Below, one piece after another: positions 47,901 through 59,455 of a stretch of DNA of 64,000 nt. Numbering within the stretch: the stretch's first letter is position 1; every line of letters starts with the position of its first letter. The notes beneath the pieces were generated by a model that was given only the letters and a program-made list of their open reading frames with translations, did no database searches and was not told where the DNA came from. Source of the DNA: Numida meleagris (Eukaryota > Chordata > Aves > Galliformes > Numididae); the NCBI RefSeq assembly GCF_002078875.1, contig NC_034410.1:80030333-80094332 (forward strand), written 5' to 3'. The position numbers and the translations under genes were made by a program.

Positions 47901-50146
47901 CTTTGATGCTGAATAGAGATTTCCTAAGATTTTATTTCCTCTCTGTTGGAGGGTCCATAATATCTCCTCAAAGCTGTGGACTCACTTAGAGTTTTAAAAG
48001 CTATTGGTTCTCTCGTTCATGGCGCAATCCTGAAATTTCTCCAGGTGTACGGACTCTATGCATTCTCCCCACTTTATGACATCTGTTTTGCAATCTGCTC
48101 TGGAATTCCTATTCCCTGTGCTGTTTGGCCTTTAATGTACATTTCTTCTGGCAGCTGTGGGCTATTCTTGTACTAGTACTGGCTCTTTTAAGTACTCAGA
48201 GCATCAATTAGTGATTCCAGGTTACGAGTCTTCTATCCTACCTCATGATTCAGAGAGGATTCTTATTCATTTCCAAAAATCTCAATTTCATGTACTTACC
48301 TTGGCAGTGTAAGGTAACTTGTAGTAGAAATGAGAAAAAAAATCCTATCTCCTCTTACTTCTTGCAGAATAACTGCAGTTCTTTCTCTTGTACAGAATTA
48401 CTTACAGGGAAGAAGAAACTTCTTTCCAGTTGAATTACTACCCTGGGTAGGTGAAACTGCTGGACCAAGTATTGCAACATTCTCTGCTACCACAGTTCAC
48501 CTAAATGAACCTACATTATTAAGGTTTTCTTTATAATTAAATCAAATCCTTTCCATTTACTAAAGGTTTTGAGTTTTATTTGTTTGCATGGTTGCTTTTT
48601 TGTACTTAAGTTTTCTTGGGCATATATTGTTAGTACAGTTGCTATTTGTTACCTCAGTTTCTCTAAAGTTGGTATTTAACAGACCTAAAACTCATAACGT
48701 CAGAAGGGGATGAATGCAGTGACTGCACTAATTATTGCCTTTTAGTGCCATGATCCACTGAACTGAAACAAAGATTTTTGGTGTAAATGAAGCTTTTCTG
48801 ATTCATCTCATTAATAAGTTTTGGAGGAATTTCTGCTTTTCATTAATTCATCCTCTCTGAATTAATCCCTTTCTCCCAAAATTTGTTCTCAAGTTTACCA
48901 TTTTTCCTCCAATTTTCCATGCTTTCCATTATAAAATATTCAGTTAGGAAAGGGATTTAAGGATGTCCCTATTTCTTTTTATCCTTTTAAGCAAAAGAAT
49001 TAAATCGTTGATTGCAACCAAAGTTTGGAATTACATTTTTGGTGTTTTGTCTTGTATTATTTACTGGACTGCTTTAAGTCCAAGCTTCAATTTTTAAAAA
49101 CATTACGCCTTGATAAATAATTATAACTGGATCAATAGTACAGGAAAACAATTTTTCTAATCTACTTCTTCAGATGAGGAAAAGAAAAAAAAATTGACTT
49201 GGATACTGAGGTAGAGCAGTTACAGCATAAACTTTCAAAATTGTCATGGTCATTTCCAGGATCAAATCTATTAATATTCTTTTATTATGTACTGTGAAAT
49301 ACGTTAATAATCAGTGATGAAGGTTTGCTATTTGTCAAAATATAGATTAAAATCTTTTCTTATGAGTAACAGATAATTGTGAATTTTCATATGGTTAGGC
49401 AAAGAAGATGACACAATTATCTAGTGGTAATATGTTAAATAAAGCTACAAGTCATCTAATCTCAATCTGGATGTTTTACATCAACATATTTTTTTTTTTC
49501 AGTTGGTAAGTTAGAGAACTTTGCCTGTTCATACTATCCAGAATTGTTATTTCATTGTTCTTAGGCATCTTTGAGGGACATTGCTGATACAGAGCCATAA
49601 TTTTTCTAAATTTAATCAGTACAACAATTACAAAAAAAATACTGTGAATAAACCCTTACTTATAAAAAAAGGAAAGGTAGAAGACTTTTCAGGTGCATTC
49701 ATCTACACAAGCTATGACTCAGGTTACCCACAATTAAAATTCTTCACTTATTATCAAAACTATACTATTTCTTACTTCATAAGTGGTATGAGACTGGTGT
49801 TTTCTTATTATATGAAATAAATGCAGCTACCTTACCTGTTCATTAAAAAGCAGTGCTTTTAATTCTTGTAATTCAGATTTACAATTCAATTTAATTTTAA
49901 CACACATACAATTAAACAGAATACTCCTATGTATACGCACTCACTTTCTCATGCTGAAGCCTTTCTTGAATAATCTGTATGTCAGACATGCAACATCATG
50001 TCGCGATAAACACTGAAGTCTAGTGAAGGACTTCTCTGCACAATCATAAATATGACAGGATATTTAGGGCAGCGTAATTGTTTATGAACACTGAAGCAGA
50101 ACACTTTCTGAGCCCAGTGATCACAGATGGACTCACACGTCTGTCC
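44926..50146. other. 5.2 kb with no recognised gene or repeat
   Basis: AT-rich, with A tracts (45103-45118), a C-run (45283-45292) and an ACAC stretch. No CR1 tail, LTR end or convincing exon was recognised. Frames of 60-88 codons are featureless. Confidence 0.5.
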
Positions 50147-50147
50147 C

Positions 50148-50447
50148 TTATCTATTACCAGGACATGAGATGGGAGTGAGGCCAGGTTGAGCACAAAGGA
50201 GTCTACCACATCCACTGTTAATGAAATGATTTGCTAGATTCCTCAGCCCAAGCTGTGCGTTAGAAAGCAATTGTGCATACAATTGATTTATGACTGTGGC
50301 ATCCAGCTGGTTTGTCAAATTCATCGCTGTGTAGTCAGCCATCCAAACATAGATTTGATTGAGAAACTCCTGGCCTGGAGAGTACTGGTTAAGGACAATG
50401 CGTAGTCTATAGTTGCCCTTGGGAAAGCCGTGTGGCATAACATCCAA
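50148..50447 (-). other. Unidentified 99-codon frame interrupted upstream by CR1
   Basis: The minus strand is open for 99 codons with a protein-like composition (for example HGFPKGNYRLRIVLNQ, then LNQIYVWMADYTAMNL). The start side at 50447 lies 15 bp from the tail of a CR1 (50462), so any larger frame would have been cut there. GNYRLRIVL faintly recalls the C-terminal strand of ML-domain lipid-binding proteins, but the rest does not support it. I cannot identify it. It could be a relic of a retrocopy or chance. Confidence 0.2.
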
Positions 50448-50461
50448 GTAGTTAAGTGGTA

Positions 50462-50765
50462 TAGAATCATAGAATCATAGAATTAGGTAGGTTGGAAAAG
50501 ACCTACAAGATCATCCAGTCCAACCATGCCTCCCTGGGCAGCCCATTCCAGTGCCTGACCACTCTCTCAGAAAATAAGTACTTCCTAATGTCCAGCCTAA
50601 ATCTCCCCTGGTGCAACTTGAGGCCATTCCACCTCGTCCTGTCACTAGTTACAAGAGAGAAGAGGCTGACCCCCAGCTCACTACAACCTCCCTTCAGGTA
50701 GTTATAGAGAGCGATAAGGTCTTCCCTGCACCTCCTCTTCTCCAGACTGTTCTCACTCTTTGGCA
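50462..50765 (-). mobile_element. CR1 LINE, well preserved 3' end
   Basis: Starts with two ATAGAATC-type units, then TAGGTTGGAAAAGACCTAC, CATGCCTCCCTGGGCAGCCC, TTCCTAATGTCCAGCCTAAA and CTCCTCTTCTCCAGACTG. It is 5'-truncated near 50765. Low divergence by eye suggests a younger subfamily than the 2.5-kb copy. Confidence 0.93.
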
Positions 50766-51847
50766 GTGAAGATTTTTGGATTCTGTAACTGCCACATCCA
50801 ATGATCTTAAGAGCCTGCAAAAGGAGAGTATAGGTGGTGGTTAACAGAGACCTAAGAGAGAACACCAAGTAGGCATGCAAATTTCATCGTATGCACTTAG
50901 AAGGACTGCTCTGAATAGAAGTTTCCATAACATAGCCAGCATTGATGATGTAGGTTACACGAACAGGCAGATTGGCTGGAGGCCTCACTAGCCTCCAGCA
51001 TGATCCTACAAGCTGTAGACTTACTGATACAAGCTGATTGCCCACAGACTAGCATGAGTGAAAGACAGATAGCATGGTGTCAAGGAACAATAACAACCCA
51101 CCAGGATCAGCTTGAAGGGAGTACTGGGCAGTTTTCTACCAGCTCCACTCAGGTATCTACTAAGGTGGTCATTTAAATGCTGAAGCACTCTCTGCTTATC
51201 CTTGCATGTAAGTGACACGCTGTCATCCTAGTAGCGCCTGTGTGTCTCCTAAATCTCAAATATTTTATTTTGTGATGAGAAATGATGTCACAGACAAGGC
51301 TCTGTGACTCTAGGAGAGTCTCTATCTCACCCACTGCTATTGATGAGGACTGTGTGGGGGAATGGATGAGGTTGGCAAAGGGGGGCAGTCACAATAATAA
51401 TTCGGTCCCCATTACAACTCTTTATATAATTACTGTCATGACACATTGTTCCCAGTCTCCAGAAAGGAAGGAAAAATTAGTTTGAAGCCAGTTTAAGTCC
51501 ATTGCTCTCTTTGAAATTCTTTTGTTAGTTTAATTTTCATACTCTTTGTTGGGCTGAACCATACATAACCTTCTCTTCCCTCCATGCTTGTCTGGATGAC
51601 CCTCTTTTAATAAACTCTGGGAAAAACATTTCCACTACAAGATGTTGCACTCATTTCTCATAGCTATTTCTCTTTAAAAAAAAAGCCACTCTCTCAGGTC
51701 CCCTTTTTGCTGAGGGGAAAAAAAAAAAAAAAAAAAAAACTTTGCTACAACTGTGACCAGTCACTCCCTACACCATTTCCTGAATTTCAGGGGCACCTTG
51801 TCCTTGCCAGTCTCTTCTGAACATTTTTCCATGTTAGGTCAGTCACA
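50766..51847. other. Unannotated sequence
   Basis: No gene or repeat was recognised. It contains an A-tract at about 51718-51740. Reading the minus strand upstream of the CR1 shows broken protein-like snatches but nothing I can assign. Confidence 0.4.
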
Positions 51848-52182
51848 CCTAGAGAAGACTTAGGGGATTTTTTCAACACCTGATAGGAAAGTGCAAACAG
51901 AATGGGGCCAAACTCTTTTCAGTGATGTCCAGTGGAAGGACAAGAAGCAATGAGCCCAAACAGAAAGAAGCAAGGCTCCACTGGGCAGCACTTCTTTACT
52001 CTGTGAGTGACAAAGCACTGGCACACGTTGTCCAGAGAGCTTGGGGAATCTTTCTCCTTAGGGATCTTCAGTAGCCATCTGTGTCCCTGAGGACGTGGCT
52101 ATAGATGTCTCTGCTTGAGCAGGGAGACTAGATGGACCTGGAGGTTCCTTTTAAACTCAACAATTCTGGGACTCTGTGATTC
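51848..52182 (+). mobile_element. CR1 LINE, 3' region, plus orientation
   Basis: GAATGGGGCCAAACTCTTTTC, AGTGGAAGGACAAGAAGC, TGGGCAGCACTTCTTTACTC, CTAGATGGACCTGGAGG and the end CTGGGACTCTGTGATTC are diverged CR1 3' text in plus orientation. Frames are broken. It lacks tandem tail units. Confidence 0.85.
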
Positions 52183-54568
52183 CTCATGTAACGCTATGTA
52201 ACGGAAAAACATGCTTGACTGCAAGACTAAACCTTTGCTGAATGACTGCAGAAGGAACAGAGTTCTCCATTTCCATGCTAGGACATGTAAGGAATTAAAG
52301 GTTTCCTGGTAGCTGCGCAAACAGCAGGATGGGAAGTGTGAGCAAGCTGTGTCACAGCTACATAAGAGACAAGAACCATGATGTAGCACAAAGTGTTCAT
52401 CTGAGATTGCTCATGTCTGTGTTAGATACTGGCAGTGCTGCAGAGTGATGACGTCTTATGTGCCCAGCAGATAAAAAGGCTGTATGAGGAGTCAGAGGAG
52501 CATGGGGGTTAGCGGGCCTTTAAAAACGAACATGCTAATTCTGGGTAAAGGACCATGTGATTTGATGGGTAGGAATTTTATTTGTTTGAATTTGAACTTT
52601 ACAGTAGAAGAGACCTAAGACACAGAGGCCATTTCCTGTCATATTTAGAATATTGGTACAAATTTGCCTCTCCGTTTATGAGCTTACAATCACAACTAGG
52701 TGTTCAGACTGCTTCATAGCAAGATTTTAATAATTTCACTCTAGATTTAGAATGTCATAACTTAAACCTCTGGAAAATGAAACATACCATCTAAGGTGTC
52801 ATCTAGTCACAGTTCTCTTTGGTCAGTGAGCAAGCAAGCTCTCCTAAAGGTAAGTTATCCGACTGTTTTCAGTACGCTGGCTAAAATTAGGTGAATCACT
52901 CATCACTGGTGATAGAAGGAGCCCCTGTATCAGGCTTAGGTTAGCCATTAACTTTTAGAGCTTTTAAAGCAATTTAAGCAAGATAAATCTCACCCTTAGG
53001 ATCAGAAAATCTTCACTCCACCCGCTAGAGTTGCAAAAAAAATCTTGTTTGCCCCAACAAGCTTAAAGACCTTTAGAACAAAAGACCAAACACATAAAAA
53101 ACATCATAAATATGCCATTAGAAGAGAGCAGGGGAGAACAGACACAGACAATCTCATAAATATTAGGGAAGCAGAAATTGTTCCTGGTGAACGTGTCCAC
53201 AGGATCTTAAGAAGTCATGGAAATTGTGCTGAATAACCAAACTGGTGCTTTTATTTTTCTAGATTCTTTAGTTCTTCCTGCTAACAAATGTTTCCCCTTT
53301 TGATGACACTGTGAAGTCTGGCTTCTTAGAAACTTAGGCAGTCAGTTCCTTGTTCTATTAGTCCACTTTTATATTTCTTAATTTAGGCATAATTTCTCTT
53401 TTTACAATTTTGCCTTGTGGTTTGCCTTTATTTCCAAAAGACAACTGTTCTGCCTTAAGTATTTATTAAATATGAAATTCTTCTCGGTGCTTCCTTCTCA
53501 TTTTTGTCTGCAGATTATATCTACCATTTTGTGGCCTAATAGAGCCTTGTGTGTATTCAGAAGTCCTCTATTTGGGTACCTCAGTACTTTGTTAAATTAA
53601 GATGACATATGGCCTTATTTCCATCTAGAGGAATGTGACTGGAGTAAACAGCTTTCAGTCAACAAAATATTTCCATATGTACTATCACAGAACCTTATTC
53701 TCCGCCTTTTGTTTATATTTTCCGCCTTTTAGTATACCCTCTTTACAAGTGAGGAAAACTGAGATATAAAGAGATGGAGCTACTTGTATTTTGTTAAACT
53801 GAAATTCATTGCAAAGCTAGGTGGGTATGAAATCAAATCTGCTGGGTCCAGAGCTATTGGGTCCAATGATTCTTGATTCTCAGCAGACATGAGTACTGGC
53901 AGTCTCTTTTTGAAAAAATATGTAAAGACTGGAATATATTTTAGGAGTTCACATTTTTGCTCAGAAACAATGTGATCTCTTGTTTGGACAGTGTCTCAAG
54001 ACCACAACTAACACCTTCCACAAGAAATAATTACAACGAAGAAACTTCCTGCTTTATCTTTTTAAAAAATGCATCAATGTAATTATTAAGTATGCATAGT
54101 CTAGTGCTCCCTAGCAGCTTTAACTGTGAATCGTCATGACGCATTTCATAGTAAATTAAAGAAACACCAAACCACCAGATTTCCAATCTTTAAACATCAG
54201 TTTACTCAGATAACCTAGGGTCAAAATCGCTAAAAGCTTAACTCATAAATTTACGGCTATTGCATGGCATGCCCACAGAATGTATTTTTGTTCGTCCTTA
54301 TTAAATACAATCAATTTCAACAATCTTTCATTTATTTCCTTTGGGCAATATGTAACTCAAAAAATTGAATGTTTCAGAAAGTTATATGTGTGTAAAAAGA
54401 AAGTTTTATAATGAATGTATTCTTGCAGCCTTCCTATAACAGGTGGTATCATTTCTCTGCTAAAATATTTTAGTAACAGTATGAAGACACAAAGCTGAAT
54501 TCAAAGCATTATGTATAAAAATATACCTCCTTTTGAAGATACCAATGTATTTTTTCTAAAATATATCA
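52183..54568. other. Unannotated sequence
   Basis: No gene or repeat was recognised. A short direct repeat TTTTCCGCCTTTT/CTCCGCCTTTT occurs at 53700-53731. Confidence 0.45.
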
Positions 54569-54604
54569 ATAGGTCACTCCAAAAGTAATGTCTTATTTTG
54601 ATAA
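54569..54604 (+). mobile_element. Mariner terminal-repeat fragment
   Basis: TAGGTCACTCCAAAAGTAATG is the same terminus as at 36333. It is preceded by a TA dinucleotide and decays after about 30 bp. No partner end was found nearby, so it is an isolated, truncated end. Confidence 0.7.
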
Positions 54605-54634
54605 TTAATATCCATTTAACATCTCCCTGGTGGA

Positions 54635-55062
54635 AGAGTCCTGCCTTTCAGCCTCTCCTCGTATAAAATATGATCCAGTCCCTTATTGTCTTTGCTGACC
54701 ATTTCTGGACTCATTCAAAGCCCTATCCTTCTTGCATCGGAAGCCTGGAACAGTCCTGAGCACTCACAAAGTGTTTCACTAGAGTTGAGGTGAGACTCCT
54801 GACCTACTCATAATGCTCTTTCTAACACAATCCAGAATGCCACTGGATCTATTCGTGGCAAGAGCACATTGCTGACTCACATCCTGCTTGTTCACAGTGC
54901 TGCCTTCCAGTTCCTTGGCCCTCCAGCATGTACTGATGCCTGGGGCTACTCCTCCCAGTTTTCTGTTCTCTTTATCAAACTTCATGAGATTCCTTTCTAC
55001 TCATTTCTCTGGCCTGTCCAGGTCTCTCTGAATTTCAGCACATCCATTTTCCATGGCCTAGG
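54635..55062 (-). mobile_element. CR1 LINE, diverged internal fragment
   Basis: GCCTTTCAGCCTCTCCTCG, then CTCATAATGCTCTTTC, CACAATCCAGAATGCCACTGG, CAGTTCCTTGGCCCTCC and TTTATCAAACTTCATGAG align in order with the CR1 RT/post-RT region seen at 43800-44230. The tail is absent and frames are broken. Confidence 0.83.
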
Positions 55063-57881
55063 CCGTAACTGAACATGATCTAGAGTACTGATGGAGTAAG
55101 TAGGATGGGTCTACACTTGTTCACTTTTTCTAGTATGGTAATGGCAACCCACTTTAAGAAACAGTAGGAACATCAGGGGAAATACTATATGTCTCAGCTA
55201 ATGACTAAAAGGATCACAAAACAAAGACATGAAGGCAATCAAAATATTATTTTTGTAAATTAAATAGCATTACATTCTGCTTAGTGTGTGGATTGATGTT
55301 TCTTATTTGCCAGGAAAATAAAAATTCAGGAGTAGATTGCAGAGCACTGCCTTATCAGTCACTTGCATTTGTTCATGCTCAAAAAATAGTTGTAGTTGCC
55401 CAATCATCATTTTAGGCAACCATATTTTGACTTCTCTTGTCCCAGTTTGTATTTTTTTTTTTTGAATGAGGATACTGGGATATGAACTGTTGTGTAAAGC
55501 ATATTGAGAGGAGTAAGTTGAAGAAAAAAAAAATTCTGAGTAACATTCATGACATTTTTACCTAATTATCCACCAAGCTCATGAAAGTACTCTCTTGTGC
55601 ATAATTGAGATTGTTTGTTTGAGCAAGAAGCAATAAGAAAAAGTAAGAATGCCAGTCTGAATATTGCTTTTAATAAAAAATAGAGATTAAAACACTAATG
55701 AATTCTCTGATGATTCTACTGTGCACTTTTTATTTGAATCATCTTACATAGTCTAGAAATCTGAAAGAAACAGCATCCCAAAGCTACTTTTGTATAAACT
55801 AGACTTCTTGAATAACATTTCTGTTATGAATTTTCACTCACAGAACCACTGCATGTTACAGAGAATTGGTTTTCAACCTCTTATGTTCTTTATTACATTA
55901 TATAGGAACAAAACTTCCCTGTAGACAACTCATGAAACACTTTTATTATTCAAAGATCAGACTGATTTTTCACTAAAAAAAAAATAACTCTGAATCAGTT
56001 TATGACATTTGTTTTTGTTCATTATTTATTTATTATTTGTTTTTATTTTATTATGGAAGTACTTTAAAATCAGAATGACTAAGTGGCAAAGGAAAGGACT
56101 TGATACTGTAAAGCAGAGTGGCATGTAAAATCAAAAGAATGCATGTAAATAAAAAAATCCTGAGGTATTTGTTTTTTGTTCTTTGGGTTTTTTTTTTTTT
56201 TTCCTTTTCGTAAATCCTCAGTTGCAGAGAAAAAGTAATAAGTCTGTATCTGTCTGTCCTATTATTCACAGTACAGCAAACCAAAGTGTCAAACCATCTT
56301 TCACAAGATACCTTTAATCAATCTGAGATGTATATAGCAGATGACTTCTATCTGTACAAAACAAGGAAGAAGGAAGATCTATTTACAGCACTAACTGTTC
56401 TCATAAACGGAGTTTTAGATCACTCAGTTGACACTACTGGTACCAGAATTTTTGTGTCCTAATAATTCCACAGAATCTGATTAGGTTTTTTTTGTTCAGA
56501 TCCTTCTACATTTCAAATTCATGAGCTCATTCAGTCATAGTTCTACCTGCCCTAAGGCTGATTGTACTCTTGACCAGAAATGAGCAATCACTGAAAGCAC
56601 TGTATAAAGACTTTTCAGGGTGGGTGTACTTCAATTTGGCCAATGGGCCATGCTGGAGCACCTTTTATATCTAGAAACTTTTATGACTGCAGCTAGAGAA
56701 ATCAGAGCTGCAAGGCTTCATTGAGTTAATCTAAAACATCAATCCTTACTAAAGGAAAAGGATAAGGAGAAGTAAGCCCTAGGTAGGTCCTTTGCAGCTG
56801 GAGCATCTCTGTCACTTACTAACCACTCACACGTCTAAAACAGACAGCTGAATTTCATAAATTGAAATTTAAAATTAATAAAGGATATTCCTGAAAACAT
56901 TTAATAAGATCACCACAGAAAAATAATCAGCAATCTCTCTTGAAATTGGAATATACAAAACTAATAACTTCAAGAGTATTAATTTTATTTTCATGTTGAA
57001 AGTATACTTTTAACACATGGGCTATTATGAAAGCACTGGCTCCAAACAAATACAAATCTCTAATTTAAACTGAGCCACATTGAGTGACTTAAATGTTTAA
57101 TATGCTCAGAAAAGCACTGTGATACATTTTGAAATATGGAGTCTCACCTTGCTTATATTCAAAGGGTTTTGTTTGTGTTTTTCAAGTTTGTTCTTATTAT
57201 ATTATATGTGTTGTTCTTATTATATATTATAGCTGAATCTTTTCTGAAGAATTTGAATATTCAAGGAATACAGTCTTATTCAGTGGTAAAAACATTGTCA
57301 TTTACTTTTTCTTTATGTGTAGTTCCAGAATCATGTTATTTAATTCCCAGTCTTTTGTGGAATATTACAGCATAATCACTTCTGATTCAGAAGCCTTGTA
57401 AAACTGAGTATGTTCACCCAGAATTTACACATACAAACATGTGACTCGCTGATGCTAGAATAAAAATCAATGGATTATTAATATTATGGAAATGCCAAAA
57501 ACAGGCCCAGGATTGGATTGAGAGTGTTGAAAATGAATTGCTGACAGTAGAAGATACTCCAGGAAGACATAATACTGAAGATGGACAAAAATAGCAATTA
57601 TTCTTGCTGAACTTTATTGACTCTCAGGAAGGAAGGTTTACATTGACTGAGGAAAAAGAGACAATCTAGCGTGTGTCACTGAAAAATAACTGAAAAATAA
57701 ATAATAAAAAATAAAGGTGTAGGAAGAAAAGCTTTTAGAATGCAGGAAATAAGCTTACTTATATAGTACTCATCTAAAATAGGTATAGCCATAGCTCAGA
57801 GGAGAAAATACCATTTTTAGGTATAAAAATAACATCTAAAATATCTGATTATATATAGAAAATTTATAGTTTTTTATATGC
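55063..57881. other. Unannotated sequence
   Basis: No gene or repeat was recognised. T and A homopolymers lie at about 55452-55463, 55525-55533 and 56189-56201. Confidence 0.45.
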
Positions 57882-58205
57882 TGTCCTAGTTTCAGATAGG
57901 ATACAATTATTTTCTTCACAGTGTCTGGTATGATGCTATCTTTTGGGCTTTAGGAGAAAAAAATATCAGTAACATACTGATCTTTTAATTGTTGCTGTGC
58001 AGTGTTGAACAGAACCAAGGAAGTTTCAGATTCTTGTACTGTTTTGCCTGCATGGAGGCTGGGGGGGCACATGGATCTGGGAGGAGACAGAACCAGGACA
58101 GCTGATCTAAACTGGCCACAAGGGATATTCCATACCATATGACATCATACAAAACTATAAAACTGGGAGCAGATGACTGGGCTGAGGGGGCTGCCACTGC
58201 TCAAC
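57882..58205 (+). mobile_element. LTR, avian ERV (family A), 3'-truncated
   Basis: TGTCCTAGTTTCAGATAGGA, then CAGTGTCTGGTATGATGC, GGAGAAAAAAATATCAGTAAC, ACAGAACCAAGG, CCAGGACAGCTGATC and CACAAGGGATATTCCATACC, then TATGACATCATAC and ACTGGGAGCAG, follow the family A order. The 3' third present in the 16.5-kb copy is missing after about 58205. Confidence 0.85.
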
Positions 58206-58386
58206 ACATTCACTAGTTGCGTGCATCAAATTTGATAAATCAGAAAATGTCTTCTACAGATATATATGTCTATATTCTATAAGTAATTACTGGTACCTTG
58301 CCAAAATGTTTTAAATTAACCTATGTCAGTTTCTGGTAATAGGAGCATACTGTACAGAAGGAAGCCCTAAAATCCTGTGCAGGGTC

Positions 58387-58786
58387 TGTTACCGAACTCC
58401 AACAACCCTCTTCGTATTACCCTTGCACGTAGAGAACCTAAACCTGGTTCCTGGCCAGCAACTGCTCGTAGCATCAATATGATGAGCAGCAAAATGGCAT
58501 TTATTGGTAAAAGCTATAGAACTATATAGTATTTCTTATCTTTTTACTAGACTGTTCCAGAAGCTCATGCAGGCTCCTGGCCAATCATATTGAATCTCCC
58601 GCTTCTGACCTCTCACTTCCGGAAGGCCATATACAGTGCTGTTATACACCTTGTTATGAAAACAAAGAAGGACAGCCTCTCCTTACGACACGGGTTCAAG
58701 TAAAGTAGGTGAACCAATAGTAAGCATATGGGGAAGGGCCTTAACGCGTTACAACCCGAATGCCCCGTAACACGCCTACTACAACA
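58387..58786 (-). mobile_element. Solo LTR, alpharetrovirus/EAV-like
   Basis: The reverse complement starts TGTTGTAGTAGGCGTGTTAC and ends GGAGTTCGGTAACA. It contains a TATATAG box (58522-58528 on the plus strand) about 20 bp before AATAAA (complement at 58500-58505), then TGCCATTTTGCTGCTCATC. The close spacing and the 'AATAAAtGCCATTTT' block resemble the short-R LTRs of avian leukosis-type viruses and endogenous avian viruses. Many CpGs are retained. The flanks share GGTC on both sides (58383-58386 and 58787-58790); edges are uncertain by about 3 bp. No gag, pol or env sequence is present, so it is a solo LTR with no coding capacity. Confidence 0.75.
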
Positions 58787-58790
58787 GGTC

Positions 58791-59222
58791 TATACCTTTC
58801 TTTAGAGTTATTTGTGTTGATTCTTCAGAGATCTTACAGGGTTTCCATTATAATTAGCTGGCTTCTTGGGAGAGAAACCTATGGTGCACAGTTGGCTTAC
58901 TCCTAAAAAAACAGTGGAAAAGAGTGAAAAGGAGTTAAGCTTCCTTATGAAGTACTGATAGTTCAAACAGATGATCTTGGCCAAAATCATCCTGTATAAG
59001 ACAGGACTAGAAGAGAGAGGATTGTGTTTTTCAGGACTTCTTTTAGAGGGTGGGTGCAGTTACAAAGGACTTGGTAGTCTCCAAGGGCATTACATAAACC
59101 AAAGAGAACAGAGTAATCCCACACACCATGGAGAGGGCAGCCCTAGAGTGAGTCATTCAAAGAAGGATCTGCTCTATTATGACTTCATGAGAGAAAACAT
59201 AGGGTGGTTTTAAGGTCAAGCA
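58791..59222. other. Unannotated sequence
   Basis: Nothing was recognised between the LTR and the CR1 tail. Confidence 0.4.
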
Positions 59223-59455
59223 ATCATAGAATCATAGAATGATTTGGGTTGGAAAGGGCCTTTAAGATCATCCAGTTCCAACCCCCTGCTATAGGCAGGG
59301 ACACCTTCCTCTAGACAAGGTTGCTCATAGCCCCATCCAGCCTGGCCTTGAATGCCTCCAGGGAGGGGAAATCCACAACCTCTCTGGGCAACCTGTTCCA
59401 TTGTCTCACCACCTTCACAGTAAAGAATTTCCTCCTAATATCTAGTGTAAGCAAT
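59223..59455 (-). mobile_element. CR1 LINE 3' end, low divergence
   Basis: Two ATCATAGA units, then ATGATTTGGGTTGGAAAGGG, AACCCCCTGCTATAGGCAGG, CATCCAGCCTGGCCTTGAATG and CACAGTAAAGAATTTCC. It is very close to the first 230 bp of the 22997-24140 copy, so it is the same CR1 subfamily. 5'-truncated at about 59455. Confidence 0.94.
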
